The notes: generated by a model not told the origin, from the letters alone. 64,000 bases of DNA from Minicystis rosea (GCA_001931535.1 CP016211.1:7053703-7117702), one strand, 5' to 3'; counted from the stretch's first letter, positions 25,742 through 35,952 are shown. Translations and numbers: made by a program.

Positions 25742-26665
25742 GTGACACGCGCGCGCCCCGTGCCGCTCGATCGTCTCACCGTGTTCGCCGCCGTGGCCGA
25801 CGCGGGTGGGTTCACGGCGGCGGCCGAACGGCTCGGCGTGACCAAGACGCTGGTGAGCCAACAAATTGGCAAGCTCGAGGCGGAGCTCGGAGGGAGCTTG
25901 TTCACGCGCACGACCCGCAAGGTGACGTTGACCGAGGCGGGCCAGCTGCTCCTCGAAGAGTGTGCGCCTCTCCTTCGCGAGCTCGGTGCGGCCGTCGAAC
26001 GGTTCGGTCAAACGAGCGCGGAGCCCACGGGCACCCTGCGCGTCACGACATCACCCGAATACGCAGCCAACGTGCTCGGGCCGCTCCTCGCCGAGTTCGC
26101 GCGCGCGCATCCGAAGCTCGACGTGGACTTGATCGCGACGAACCAGGTGCTCGACCTCGTGGCGGATCGCATCGACATGGCCGTTCGCTTCGGTTGGCTG
26201 CGCGACTCGTCGCTCCGCGCGATGCAGATCGGGGAGTTCGCGCAGTACGCGGTGGCATCTCCCGACTACCTCGCTCGACATGGGACACCCAAACGACCCG
26301 AGGATCTGACGCGCCACGCCTGGGTGGCGCTCACGTTGCTCCGAGCCCCGCTTTCGTGGTCGTTCACCGCGCCCGGAGGGGGCGAGCGCGACGTGCGTGT
26401 GCGCGCGACGGCGCGCGGAAGCTCCCCCGAGGCGGTGTTGGGTTTGGTGCGCGGCGGGGCGGGTGTCTCGGTGTTGGCCGCATACCTCGTCGAGGACGAC
26501 GTGAAGAGCGGAAAGCTGATTCGGCTCTTGAGCCATTGGAAGCTGCCGACCGGCGGTATCCATGCGGTGTACCCCGGCGGCGCGCGCGTCCCGGTGAAGG
26601 TCCGTGCCTTCATCGATTTCTTCCGCGCGCGCACGGGGCTCGGGGCCTCTCCGCGCGGTCGATGA
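25742..26665 (+). CDS. LysR family regulator
   Basis: 307 residues from GTG 25742, with GGAGG six bases upstream. The N-terminal HTH is PLDRLTVFAAVADAGGFTAA...TKTLVSQQIGKLEAEL; the effector domain follows (about residues 95-300). It is divergent from the SDR remnant and alpha/beta-hydrolase unit, the usual LysR arrangement, and probably senses a related metabolite. The segment AVRFGWLRDSSLRAMQIG is typical of the CrgA/DsdC-like subgroup. Confidence 0.9.
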   Translation: MTRARPVPLDRLTVFAAVADAGGFTAAAERLGVTKTLVSQQIGKLEAELGGSLFTRTTRKVTLTEAGQLLLEECAPLLRELGAAVERFGQTSAEPTGTLRVTTSPEYAANVLGPLLAEFARAHPKLDVDLIATNQVLDLVADRIDMAVRFGWLRDSSLRAMQIGEFAQYAVASPDYLARHGTPKRPEDLTRHAWVALTLLRAPLSWSFTAPGGGERDVRVRATARGSSPEAVLGLVRGGAGVSVLAAYLVEDDVKSGKLIRLLSHWKLPTGGIHAVYPGGARVPVKVRAFIDFFRARTGLGASPRGR

Positions 26666-26712
26666 CGGGGCCGTTCGAGCGCTCGATCAGGATCGCAGAT
26701 GGCGAGTTGTCG

Positions 26713-27704
26713 TCAGCCGTTTGCGCCGGTCATGCGCAGGAGGCGCTTGCCTCGCTCCGGCGCGTGGAGGGTCGCTTCGACGGCGGCCCTCCAATCGTCG
26801 AGCGCGTGTCGGCCCGCGATGCGGGTCTCGATCTGCGCCGACGCGGCGAGGACCTCCTGGATGAACGATGCGTCTTCGCGCGAGGGCGGCTCGAAGAAAT
26901 AGCGGTAGGCGTAGCTCTCGATGGAGGCCGCCCGCATGAGCAGATCGAAGGCGTGGATCGACATCGGCTCCGGGCTGTAACCGCCGTACACGATGGCCTT
27001 TCCCCGAGCGCGAGTGATCGCACGAGGTCTCCGCCGAGCGGACCACCGACGGGGTCGATGACCGCGCGGACCCCCTTCCCGCGCGTCAACGCGGCGATGT
27101 GCTCGCCGATCGGGCGGGAGAGCTTGGAGAGCTCGACGACCTCGCGTGCGCCCCGCGCGCGGAGATCGAGATCCGGCGACGCGCTGCGCACGATGGAGAT
27201 GACGTCGACGTCTCTCCGTCGCGCGAGCTGGAGCAGCATCGTGGCCACTGCGGAGCTGCCGGCCGTCAGCGCGATCACGTCACCGGCCTGGGCGTTCGAT
27301 CGCGCGAGCATGTCCCACGCCGTGATGACGTTGCCGAGCTGCGTGGCCGTCTCGAAGGAATAGCCTTCAGGCAGGGGCATGAGCCATCGCTCCGGAACGA
27401 CGGCGTACTCCGCCCACGCGTTGAACCACGCGAACGCGACGCGGGTCCCCTTTGCGAGCGACGTGCTCCGGCCGCCCTTCACGACCGTGCCGGCGCCGCC
27501 GCCCGTGCCCGCGATCTGGCCTGGCAGCTTCGGGATCTTGGGCGGAGGATAGAGCCCCTGCACGAAGAAGAAATCTCCTGGGTTCACCGACGCGGTGGCG
27601 AGCTCGACGAGGACGTCGTCGTCTCCCAGGGCGGGCACGGGGACATCGCGAAGCGCGAGGACGTCGAGCGGAGGCCCGACGCGGTCGAAGACGATGGCTT
27701 TCAT
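26713..27704 (-). pseudogene. quinone oxidoreductase/zinc-less MDR, frameshifted
   Basis: ATG 27704 (AAGGAGG four bases upstream) encodes MKAIVFDRVGPPLDVLAL and an MDR fold: GroES-like N-terminus, then LTAGSSAVATMLLQLARR as the cofactor-binding region and VRAVIDPVGGPLGG. After SLALGE the frame turns to nonsense, while the neighbouring frame continues with a good C-terminus (VYGGYSPEPMSIHAFDLLMR to the stop at 26713). One missing G in the CCCC run (+ strand) at 27002-27005 explains it. The repaired protein would have about 330 residues. It is divergent from a LysR gene. Confidence 0.75.
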
Positions 27705-27786
27705 GTAGCCTCCTTGCCCGCGAGCATGCGGCCGAGATCGCTCGCGATCGATTGTTGAAGGCTGCCTAGCCGATATACAATTTCGT

Positions 27787-28779
27787 ATGGCCACGACGGC
27801 GATGGATCCGGGTTGGGAGCTCTACCGATCGATGCTCGCCGTGGTGAACGAGGGGAGCCTCTCGGGCGCCGCGCGCGCGCTCGGGCTCACGCAGCCGACG
27901 GTGGGGCGCCATGTCGATGCGCTCGAAGCGCACCTCGGAAAAGCGCTCTTCACCCGCTCGCAGACGGGGCTCTTGCCGACCGATGCCGCGCTCACGCTCG
28001 TCCCGCATGCGGAGGCGATGGCGCGGGCCGCGGAGGCGCTGGTCCGAACGGCGTCGGGCGAAGCCGACGAAGAGCGCGGCTCGGTGCGCCTGACCGCGAG
28101 CGAGCTGATCGGCATCGAGATCTTGGCGCCGCTGCTTCCATCGTTCATGGCGGCGCACCCGCGCATCGCGGTCGAGCTCCTGCTCTCGAGCAGGGCGGAG
28201 GATCTCGCGCGGCGCGACGCCGACGTCGCGGTGCGCCTGTTCCGCCCGACGCAGAGCGCGTTGATCGCCCGCCGCCTCGGCGCGCTCGGCTTCGGGCTCC
28301 ACGCGCATCCTTCCTACCTCGCGTCCCGCGGTAAGGCTCCGCGCACATACGACGATCTGGCGAAGCACGCGATCGTCGGCTTCGACAGCGAGGCCATGAT
28401 CCGCCGCGTCCAGAAGCACGGGCCGCCCATCGCGCGCGACGCGTTCGCCTTTCGATGCGACAGCTACGTCGCGCAACAAGCCGCGCTGCGGGCCGGCGCC
28501 GGAATCGGCACTTGCATGTTCGCACTCGCGCGCCGCGACGGCCTCGTGCGCGTGCTCCCGAGCACCGAGAGCGTTGAGGTCGAGGTGTGGCTGGTGATGC
28601 ACGAAGCGATGCGCACGACGCGCCGGGTCCGGTTGCTCTTCGACTTTCTCGCCGATCGCCTCGGCGCATTCGTGAAGCACGAGGGGCCTGAAAAGCGCAC
28701 GCGCCGCCGCGATGCATCGAAGCGCGAGCCCAACGAGCGATCGGCCAAGGCCGAAAAGCGCAGGCCGGCGACGAGGTAG
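27787..28779 (+). CDS. LysR family regulator
   Basis: 330 residues. HTH at the N-terminus (WELYRSMLAVVNEGSLSGAA...GLTQPTVGRHVDAL), effector-binding domain to about residue 295, then a basic tail rich in Lys/Arg. It is divergent from the frameshifted oxidoreductase gene with an 82-bp gap and probably regulates it. Confidence 0.9.
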   Translation: MATTAMDPGWELYRSMLAVVNEGSLSGAARALGLTQPTVGRHVDALEAHLGKALFTRSQTGLLPTDAALTLVPHAEAMARAAEALVRTASGEADEERGSVRLTASELIGIEILAPLLPSFMAAHPRIAVELLLSSRAEDLARRDADVAVRLFRPTQSALIARRLGALGFGLHAHPSYLASRGKAPRTYDDLAKHAIVGFDSEAMIRRVQKHGPPIARDAFAFRCDSYVAQQAALRAGAGIGTCMFALARRDGLVRVLPSTESVEVEVWLVMHEAMRTTRRVRLLFDFLADRLGAFVKHEGPEKRTRRRDASKREPNERSAKAEKRRPATR

Positions 28780-28993
28780 CGCTCGCCGTCCGAAATGCCG
28801 AGACACGCGAAGCCGACATCGCGATCAACCATTTTCAGGGGTTCGGATTCGCTCGCGTGAGCGTGCGTGACGGAGCGCGCTCGACGGAGGGATACCGAGG
28901 TGTGGATTGCGTATGCACGCGTGATGCGGTCGCGCCGCCGAGCCTGGACCACGTGCTTGCTGCTCGTGCGAAACGCACATAGCGTGGCAAAGG

Positions 28994-29974
28994 ATGATGT
29001 CGCGCCGTCGCGCCGTGCTGGCCGGCTTCTTGGGTGTGCTCACGCTCCCGAGCGCGGGCGCGCACGCCGAACCGCCCGTGGTACCGCCGCCCGCAGAGCA
29101 ACCGGGCCCCGGGCCGGACGCGGACGCCCGCCGGAAGGACGAAGCGCGCGATCACTTCCAGCGCGGAATCGCGCTCTTCGACGACGAGTCGTGGGACGCG
29201 GCGTTCGTCGAGTTCACCCGCGCGCGCAAGCTGTTCCCGACCCGCGCAGCGACGAAGAACGCGGCAGTCTGCCTGCGCCTCCTGAAGCGCTACGAAGAAG
29301 CGCTCGACATGTTCGAGGAGCTCATCGCATTCCCGAACCTCAACAAGGAGGATCGGGAGCTGAGCGAGCACGAGATCACCGCGCTGCGCCGGCTCGTCGG
29401 CACCATCGAGATCGCCGGTGTGGAGCCGGGCGCGTCGGTCCTCATCGATCGACGCGTCCGCGGCACGACACCGCTCAAGCCCGTGCGCGTCGTGGTCGGG
29501 ACGCACGAGGTGCGCGTCGTCCGGGAGGGCTTCGAGCCGTACGCGACGCGCATTCGTGTCGCCGGGAACGAGTCGGTGCGCGTCACGCCGCAGCTCGTGC
29601 GCCTGGGCACGCAGATGACGCCTCCCCCGCCCGTCGCGCCGATCGTGAAGCAACGCGACCTCCTGACGCCGGCGGCCATCATGCTCGGTCTCGGTGGCGC
29701 CAGCCTCGGTGTCGGCGCCGTCTTCGGCGGGCTGACGCTGAGCAAGGCCTCCGCGATTCACGATCACTGCGTGGACGACATCTGCCCGATCGCGCAGCTC
29801 CCCGCCGCCCAGTCTGCGCGCACACTGGCGACGACGTCCACCGTCGGATTCGTGATCGGCGGCGTCCTGGCGACGACGGGGATAACCCTGCTCGTGCTCC
29901 ACACCAGGGCTCGCGCCGTGTCCACATCCATGGTGCTCGGCCCGAGCTCCCTGCTCGTCCAGGGGGCTTTTTGA
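28994..29974 (+). CDS. TPR and PEGA domain membrane protein
   Basis: 326 residues. Signal peptide (residues 1-24) with a Pro-rich linker, then a TPR-like helical part (DEARDHFQRGIALFDDESWD, about 48-125). The PEGA domain follows at about 133-205 (GVEPGASVLIDRRVRGTTPL, then GTHEVRVVREGFE). Two hydrophobic segments (about 225-250 and 285-310) flank a small Cys loop. This architecture is common in myxobacteria as envelope proteins of unknown role. It is 15 bp before the next gene on the same strand, a likely operon. Confidence 0.8.
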   Translation: MMSRRRAVLAGFLGVLTLPSAGAHAEPPVVPPPAEQPGPGPDADARRKDEARDHFQRGIALFDDESWDAAFVEFTRARKLFPTRAATKNAAVCLRLLKRYEEALDMFEELIAFPNLNKEDRELSEHEITALRRLVGTIEIAGVEPGASVLIDRRVRGTTPLKPVRVVVGTHEVRVVREGFEPYATRIRVAGNESVRVTPQLVRLGTQMTPPPPVAPIVKQRDLLTPAAIMLGLGGASLGVGAVFGGLTLSKASAIHDHCVDDICPIAQLPAAQSARTLATTSTVGFVIGGVLATTGITLLVLHTRARAVSTSMVLGPSSLLVQGAF

Positions 29975-29989
29975 AAAGGGGGCTCATCG

Positions 29990-31120
29990 ATGGCCAAGCG
30001 ATCCTCGACTCACCGTATCGTGACACGCATCCTGGTATCGCTCTGGCTCGTCGCGGGCGCCGCGTGCAGCCTCGTCGCCTCCCTGGATGATCTCCAGTTC
30101 AAGGACACGGACTGCATCGCTCCCTGCGACGACGGCAATCCATGCACGCAGAATGACTGCCGCAGCGGCACCGCATGCGTGGGGAAGCCGACGCCGGAGC
30201 ACGGCGCGTGCGTGGTGGGTGACCTCGAAGGCATCTGCCTCGGAGGAACCTGTCATCCGACCTGCGCCACCGACACCGCCTGCGACGACAAGAACCCTTG
30301 CACACTCGACACCTGCAGCGCAGCCACGTTGATGTGCGTGCACGAGAACATCGATGGTGCCCCCACACCGCCGCTGCCACAGGTGGTGGGCGACTGTCAC
30401 GTGCACACCTGCGTGGCCGGCGTCGACACGAACCTCGTCGACGACACGGATCTACCGGACGCGAACAACCCCTGTGTGGCCAAGCTCTGCAGCAACGGGG
30501 TTCCATCGACCTTGCCGATGTCCGCGGGCACCGCGTGCGGCAACCAGTTGATGCAGGTCTGCAACGACAGCGGCAAATGCGGCTGCACGGAGGATGGAGA
30601 TTGCGCCGCCCCCGACACCTGCGGAGGCGGAGACCCGGGCACGCCGGGGACCTGCGGTTGCACGAAAAGGACCTGCAAAGACCTGGGTGTGACGTGCGGA
30701 ATCCTGGTCTTCGCGGACGGCTGCGGCGGGAACCTGGATTGCAACGATCACAGCGACTCTCCCATGCCCGATGGGAGCGAAACCGACGTCGACTGCGGTG
30801 GACACGATCCGATGACCTGCACGACGCGCTGCGCGCAGGGCAAGAAGTGCAATGAGACGTCCGACTGCGTGGAAGGGCTCCTCTGCGTCGACGGCATCTG
30901 CTGCAACGAAGCGTGTCCGGGCGCGTGCAAAGCGTGCAACGTTCCCGGCAAACTGGGCACGTGCGCGCCGACGCCCAAGAACGTGCCCGACCAGACGCCG
31001 CCCTATTGCAACGGCGGCAACACGTGTGATGGCCAAGGCGCCTGCAAATTCAAGGCAGGCCATTGGTGCAACGCCAGCGACCAGTGCGTCAACTACTGCA
31101 AGACCGGTGTGTGCCACTGA
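29990..31120 (+). CDS. cysteine-rich lipoprotein
   Basis: 376 residues with over 40 cysteines. The signal peptide ends in the lipobox AGAAC. The body shows repeated DGNPCTQNDC and DKNPCTLDTC-type blocks and a MYXO-type IDGTxCxxxxxC pattern; CVEGLLCVDGICCNEACPGA and KACNVPGKLGTC are typical of myxobacterial surface proteins. It is probably anchored in the outer membrane with a disulfide-rich exterior. It follows the PEGA gene closely; a GGGGG ribosome site lies upstream. Confidence 0.75.
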   Translation: MAKRSSTHRIVTRILVSLWLVAGAACSLVASLDDLQFKDTDCIAPCDDGNPCTQNDCRSGTACVGKPTPEHGACVVGDLEGICLGGTCHPTCATDTACDDKNPCTLDTCSAATLMCVHENIDGAPTPPLPQVVGDCHVHTCVAGVDTNLVDDTDLPDANNPCVAKLCSNGVPSTLPMSAGTACGNQLMQVCNDSGKCGCTEDGDCAAPDTCGGGDPGTPGTCGCTKRTCKDLGVTCGILVFADGCGGNLDCNDHSDSPMPDGSETDVDCGGHDPMTCTTRCAQGKKCNETSDCVEGLLCVDGICCNEACPGACKACNVPGKLGTCAPTPKNVPDQTPPYCNGGNTCDGQGACKFKAGHWCNASDQCVNYCKTGVCH

Positions 31121-31207
31121 CCTCGAAGGCCCATGCCCGCGCCCCTCGCCCCGCTCGAGGGTGCGCGACACCGGCCCAGCAGACACGTCATCTGCGTCGA
31201 GCAGACA

Positions 31208-31849
31208 CTATGGGTGCTTGGGCTCCTGAAACTCGGGGTGTTTCTCGATGAAGTCGTCGAGCCTCGATTGAACGGCGCCGCGGACCGTCGCTTCGCTGGC
31301 GGCGCCGCCGAAGGGCCAGAGCGCCATCTTCATCCAGCGACGAAGATCGAACTGGTCGCGATGGCGCACGATCTTGCCGTCCTTGAGCTCGAACGTCGCA
31401 TCGATCGCATTGTCGACCTTGTTGTTGAAGGCGAGGAACGGGAACGTGTAATGCGCGTCCCAGTGCGCGCGCGTCGTGGCGCCGTCCGTACGAACTTGCG
31501 AGTGGACGACCACGAGGTCCTGCCCCGGCCTGACGAGCATCGCCCACATCGCGAACGCGCGCTTGCCCTTCAGCGTGCCGAAGATCGAGTCGGTGAACTC
31601 GACGTTGGGATCGTAGTTGCACGCCATGCCCGCGAAGTCGTGACGCGCAAACGCCTCGTAGAAGCGCGCCACGACGCGCTCACCGCTCGGCTCGGCGGCG
31701 TCCCGCGGACACAGCGACGCGTCGAAGAGCATCTTGGGCGGCGGTTGGGCCGCGGCACAGCCCGTGAGCGCGAGCGACGCCGCGCCGAGGAGCACGGCGG
31801 ACCGAGGGCCCCGCCGCGAGCTGCCCATGGGCTTGCCCACACTCACCAT
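31208..31849 (-). CDS. SnoaL/NTF2-like lipoprotein
   Basis: 213 residues from ATG 31849. The signal peptide has the lipobox LTGC. The core ERVVARFYEAFARHDFAG followed by VEFTDSIFGTLKGKRAFAMW is the SnoaL-like/NTF2 fold start, and the end FNNKVDNAIDATFELKDGKI completes the cone-shaped barrel. It probably binds a small molecule in the periplasm. No catalytic Asp/His pair is clear. A shorter start at ATG 31828 is possible. Confidence 0.75.
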   Translation of the reverse strand: MVSVGKPMGSSRRGPRSAVLLGAASLALTGCAAAQPPPKMLFDASLCPRDAAEPSGERVVARFYEAFARHDFAGMACNYDPNVEFTDSIFGTLKGKRAFAMWAMLVRPGQDLVVVHSQVRTDGATTRAHWDAHYTFPFLAFNNKVDNAIDATFELKDGKIVRHRDQFDLRRWMKMALWPFGGAASEATVRGAVQSRLDDFIEKHPEFQEPKHP

Positions 31850-32094
31850 GGCCCTCACGCCGCGGCTTCGATGGGCCAAGTGTCGAAGTCGAAGTCGCGC
31901 CCGCGTTGGGGCGTGAGGGCGACGAAGCCTACGATGGCGAGGAAGCGCACGCGAGCATGCTCGCGGCCGGCGGGCGAGCTGTCAACCCGACGCGACGACG
32001 TCACGTGACGATGGCGCTGTGCTGCGAGCCGAGGCCACGTGTGACGCGAGCCTATCCCGGTAGACCTCGCTCGCGCCGAGCGAGGCGTACGCGC

Positions 32095-32565
32095 TCAATC
32101 CAGGTTGTAGAGCACCGACCACCAGTGATCGTCGATCCGCGCGTCGACGATGTTGAGGTGCCCCGGCACGTCCACCGTCGACCAACGGGCGTCGAGCGGC
32201 TTCGGCTGCAAAGGCACCTCGGAGAAGGCGAATCCATGCTCTCCCATGTGGCCTTGGTCGCTCGTCTCGATGACCACCTTGAGCTTGCCCTCGCGGGTGC
32301 GCTCGGCCCACACGAGGCCCGCGCCCTTCCCGCGGACGCGCGGCTCGTCGCCTACCGGGCGCAGGGAACGAGGGTCGCCGAGGTCGCCGGCGCGCAGGGT
32401 CACCTGCTGTCCCGGCTCGATCGGTAGGCGCCGCACCTCGGCCACGATCGCCTCGAAGCGATGCCGATCGAACGAGCCCCCGAAGAAGAGGCGGTAGATG
32501 CCGGCCGCGCCGAGGAGCGCGGCGATGATGAAGAGAGCGAGCCTGCGTTTGTGCGTTCGAGCCAT
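32095..32565 (-). CDS. hypothetical membrane-anchored protein
   Basis: 156 residues. One N-terminal transmembrane helix (LALFIIAALLGAAGIYRLFF) followed by a soluble domain ending in DDHWWSVLYNLD. No family was recognised. It stands alone on the minus strand. Confidence 0.6.
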   Translation of the reverse strand: MARTHKRRLALFIIAALLGAAGIYRLFFGGSFDRHRFEAIVAEVRRLPIEPGQQVTLRAGDLGDPRSLRPVGDEPRVRGKGAGLVWAERTREGKLKVVIETSDQGHMGEHGFAFSEVPLQPKPLDARWSTVDVPGHLNIVDARIDDHWWSVLYNLD

Positions 32566-32790
32566 ACCGAGACTGACACCCTACATCGGATTTCTATTCC
32601 GCGAGCCTCCGTCGGAGCGGCTTGCGGCTGGCCGCAATGAAAAGCTCGGGGGTGAAGGCAAGGCGCCGCTCGGCGCCCCGCCCCATTTGCATGTCGTGAG
32701 CGTCGGCGCGCGATGCGTCCGCCTGGCGAAAACGTGCTCGCAGCCTTCTCGACACGCAGCCTTCACCGTAATCCGAAGCGAGAGGTTTGC

Positions 32791-34341
32791 ATGAAACGAC
32801 GCTTTGCACATGCCTTGCTTTCACGGCGCTCGTCCCCTGTCTCGCCGCCGCATGCGGTGGCGTCGATCCCGGCTTCACCGGCGCCACGTCGGGCTCGGGC
32901 GGCAGCGCGATCGGGACCGGAGGCGCAACCGCGAGCTCGGGTCCGAGCAGCGGCGGCGCGACCGGGACCGGAGGCGCGACCGTGAGCTCGGGTCCAGGAG
33001 GCGGCGGCGCGACTGGGACCGGAGGCGCGGGCGGGTGCACGCTGGGCATGACACAGAGTTGTTATGGCGGCCCAGCGGGCACCGAAGGCATTGGCCTCTG
33101 CAAGGGCGGTATGCAGAGTTGTTTGGCGGACGGCACCTGGGGCGAGTGCGAGGGTGAAATCAAACCCCAGGTCGAGGACTGCAATCAAACTGGGGACGAG
33201 GATTGCGACGGGAGCGCGTGCGGCGAAGGGCTCTGGAGCATCCTCGCCCAGACCCAGAGCTACAACACGTACGTCGCCGGCCTCGGGCTCGATACGCCGG
33301 GCAACGTCTACGTCGTGGGGCAGCTCGGGGCCACCGTGCAATTCGGCAACCTGATCGCCGTGGGCCCCAGCGACAACTTCTTCGTCGGGAAGCTCGACGG
33401 CGCGACGGGAGCGCCGCTCTGGCTGCAGGCGCCCTACGCTCCCTTCGCGACCTACGAGGACGTGGCGATCGCGATCGACGCGCAGGGCGACACCATCATC
33501 GCCGGCGGTTTCAGAGGCGGAGAGGACGGGATTCTTGGCGAAGCTCGGGGCGGACGGCTCGTACCAATGGGCCAAGTCGTTCGCCTCCCCGGCGGCGACG
33601 GGCACGAGCATCATCACGGGCAAGTCGGTTGCGGTGAATCCAACGGATCCGAACGCGATCTTCGTGACGGGCACGTTCACCGACGACATCTCGCTCGGAG
33701 GCGACACGCTCACCAGCGAGGGCGACGCCGACGTGTTCCTGGCGCGGTTCGACGGGCAAGGAAACCATGTCTGGAGCCGAGGTTTCGGCAGCGACTTGAA
33801 TGAAACGCCCACCTCGATCTCGGTCGACGCGACGAGCCGCGTCGCCATTGCGGGCACCCATGAAAGCTCCATCGATTTCGGTGGAGGAGCCCTGATCCCT
33901 GCAGGGGCGGGCTCGCACTTCGTCAGTGGATTCGTGGCCGCCTTTGGGGGCGATGGGGCCCACGCGTGGAGCCGCGGGCTCGGCGATACGACGCCTCTCC
34001 CCATCACTTTCGCTCGCGCGCCTGTCGCGGCCTTCGACCCCGGTGGGAGGTTGATCGTGTCGGGACGGGTGTCCGGCGCCGTCGATTTCGGCGCAGGCGC
34101 GATCACCGCAGAGTCGCAGAGCCTTTACATGAATCGCTATGACCCGAGCGGCGCCTTGCTGTGGAGCAAGCTCTTCGGGACCATTGCGTCGACGGAGAGC
34201 TTCGGGCTCGCGATTCACGGGTCCTCGGGCGACGCGGCGATCGCGAGCTCCGTCGATGACAAGACGAAGGTCGACTTCGGCAAGGGAGATCTGGTGTCGT
34301 CGCCCTTCTCAGCCCCCTTCGTGGCCAAGATCCAACACTGA
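32791..34341 (+). pseudogene. beta-propeller (SBBP-like) lipoprotein, two frameshifts
   Basis: ATG 32791 has AGAGG five bases upstream and begins MKRRFAHAL. The signal then continues only in another frame (FTALVPCLAAACGG), so a first indel lies at about 32810-32830. The body has a Gly/Thr-rich linker with repeated GGATGTGGA, a Cys-rich block (MTQSCYGG, VEDCNQTGDEDCDG) and NVYVVGQL, FFVGKLDGATGA blades. At about 33525-33535 the frame shifts back (ISVDATSRVAIAGTH and FLARFDGQGNHVWSR in the distal frame). The two shifts compensate, so the ends share one frame. The repaired product would be a surface propeller of about 515 residues, typical of myxobacterial SBBP lipoproteins. Confidence 0.65.
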
Positions 34342-34394
34342 AGAGGCGCCTCGTCTCTCCTGCGCGAAGCCGCCGCCGAGATCGAGCCTTCGCC

Positions 34395-35171
34395 TCAGCC
34401 GGGGCGGAACGCGGGCGCGCCCGCCGGAGCGCCGGTCACGCCGCCGTCGACGACGATCTCGCCGGCGGTCACGTGCCTCGCGTCGTCGGAGAGCAGGAAG
34501 AGCGCAGCGCGCGCGACTTCGTCGGCCTCGCCCATGCGACCGAGAGGCGTCGCCGCCGAAATGCGCGCATCGAGCGCATCCAGCGCGTCGGAGCTGGGCG
34601 CGAGCGGGCTCCAGATGGGGGTCTTCGTTCCGCCCGGCGTCACCTGGTTCACGCGAATGCGCCGCGGCGCGAGCTCGGACGCGAGGACCCGCACCATCGC
34701 GCGCACGGCGCCCTTGGCGCCTCCGTAGGCCGACCAGCCCTGCATGCCCAGCACCGCCAGCACGGAGCCGTTGAACACCAGCGACGCGCCTTCGTTCAGG
34801 TGCGGGAGCGCGGCCTGCGCGGTAAAGAACGCGCCGCCGAAGTTGATCCGGACGATCTGATCGAACAGCTCGCCCGGGGTGGCGCCGAGCGGCGTCAGGC
34901 CGCCGATGCCCGCGTTCGCGAAGACGCCGTCGAGCTTCCCGAGGCGCTCGGCGATCTGCGCGAACGCCCGCTCCGTCGCGGCATAGTCGGCGACGTCCGC
35001 CCGGACCGCGATCGCGCCGTGCCCGATGCTCTCCGCCGCCTTTTGCAGCGTGGTCTCGTTCCGGCCGGTGATCGCCACCCGAGCGCCCTCCGCCGCGAAG
35101 AGCTGCGCCGCCGCATAGCCGATGCCACTGTTCCCGCCCGTGATCACCACCGTCTTGTTCGCGAGTCGCAT
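34395..35171 (-). CDS. short-chain dehydrogenase/reductase
   Basis: 258 residues. TGGNSGIGYAAAQLFA is the NAD(P)-binding motif, FANAGIGGL the NNAG variant, WSAYGGAKGAVRA the catalytic YxxxK, and VTPGGTKTP the C-terminal loop. It is a classical SDR in length and layout. The start ATG 35171 has GGGAG seven bases upstream. It is divergent from a TetR gene, with inverted-repeat sites in between, so TetR repression is likely. Confidence 0.92.
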   Translation of the reverse strand: MRLANKTVVITGGNSGIGYAAAQLFAAEGARVAITGRNETTLQKAAESIGHGAIAVRADVADYAATERAFAQIAERLGKLDGVFANAGIGGLTPLGATPGELFDQIVRINFGGAFFTAQAALPHLNEGASLVFNGSVLAVLGMQGWSAYGGAKGAVRAMVRVLASELAPRRIRVNQVTPGGTKTPIWSPLAPSSDALDALDARISAATPLGRMGEADEVARAALFLLSDDARHVTAGEIVVDGGVTGAPAGAPAFRPG

Positions 35172-35187
35172 GATCGTGCTCCCTTTT

Positions 35188-35205
35188 GGATTACGTCCGT
35201 AATCC
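35188..35205. promoter_or_regulatory. TetR-type operator 1
   Basis: Inverted repeat GGATTACG-TC-CGTAATCC, arms of 8 bp, in the SDR/TetR divergent region. Confidence 0.6.
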
Positions 35206-35214
35206 TGAAGATGA

Positions 35215-35283
35215 CGATCGTAATCCAGAACGTCAAGGGGCTTTTCGCGCCCTGGCTATCGGCCCCCTCGAGGATTACGATCG
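35215..35283. promoter_or_regulatory. paired TetR-type half-sites
   Basis: CGATCGTAATCC at 35215-35226 and GGATTACGATCG at 35272-35283 are perfect 12-bp inverted repeats 45 bp apart. They share the GGATTACG half-site with operator 1, so a repressor could bridge or block both promoters. Confidence 0.55.
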
Positions 35284-35305
35284 CCATCCAGAGAGGACCG
35301 TATCG

Positions 35306-35914
35306 ATGGGGTACTCGCAGGACAGCAAGGCGGAGACGCACGGGAAGATCGTCGGCGCGGCGGCCAGGCGCCTCCGCGAGGCCGGGCTCGAGGGCGTCGG
35401 CGTCGCCGACCTCATGAAGGAGGTGGGGCTCACGGTCGGCGGCTTCTACAAGCATTTCGGCTCGCGGGACGACCTCGTCGCGGAGGCGCTCGCCGCCATG
35501 GGCAACGGCTGGGATCCGCTGTTCGCCGAGGCCGAGGCGCGCGGGCGCTCCGATGCGACGCTGTTCGACGCGCTCGTCGACGGCTACCTCGACGTGAGCC
35601 ATCGTGATGCGCCCGGCGACGGCTGCCTCTTCGCCGCGCTGTCGTCCGACCTCGGCCGCAGCGGGGACAAGGCGCGGGAGGTCGCGACGCGCAAGCTCGA
35701 CCGCGTGATCACGCGGCTCGCGCAGCTCTTCAAGGATCGCAGGGCGCCCGCGGCGCGCGCGACGGCGATCGTCGTGTACAGCGCGCTCGTCGGCGCCATG
35801 AGCCTGGCCCGCGCGACGAACGACGAGGCCCTCTCACGCGAGATCCTTTCGACCGTGGGAAAGGTCTTGAAGAAGACCTTGCGGCCCGAGGCGCGCGCGA
35901 AGGACGAGCGATAG
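35306..35914 (+). CDS. TetR/AcrR family regulator
   Basis: 202 residues from ATG 35306 (AGAGGA nine bases upstream). The HTH (GVGVADLMKEVGLTVGGFYKHF, a few residues trimmed) is typical; the C-terminal helices form the ligand domain and resemble the TetR_C group with CLFAALSSDLGRS. It probably represses the adjacent SDR gene and itself through the GGATTACG sites. Confidence 0.92.
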   Translation: MGYSQDSKAETHGKIVGAAARRLREAGLEGVGVADLMKEVGLTVGGFYKHFGSRDDLVAEALAAMGNGWDPLFAEAEARGRSDATLFDALVDGYLDVSHRDAPGDGCLFAALSSDLGRSGDKAREVATRKLDRVITRLAQLFKDRRAPAARATAIVVYSALVGAMSLARATNDEALSREILSTVGKVLKKTLRPEARAKDER

Positions 35915-35952
35915 CGGAGGAAGCCTCATCGCGCCCCCTCCGCGGCGCTCGA

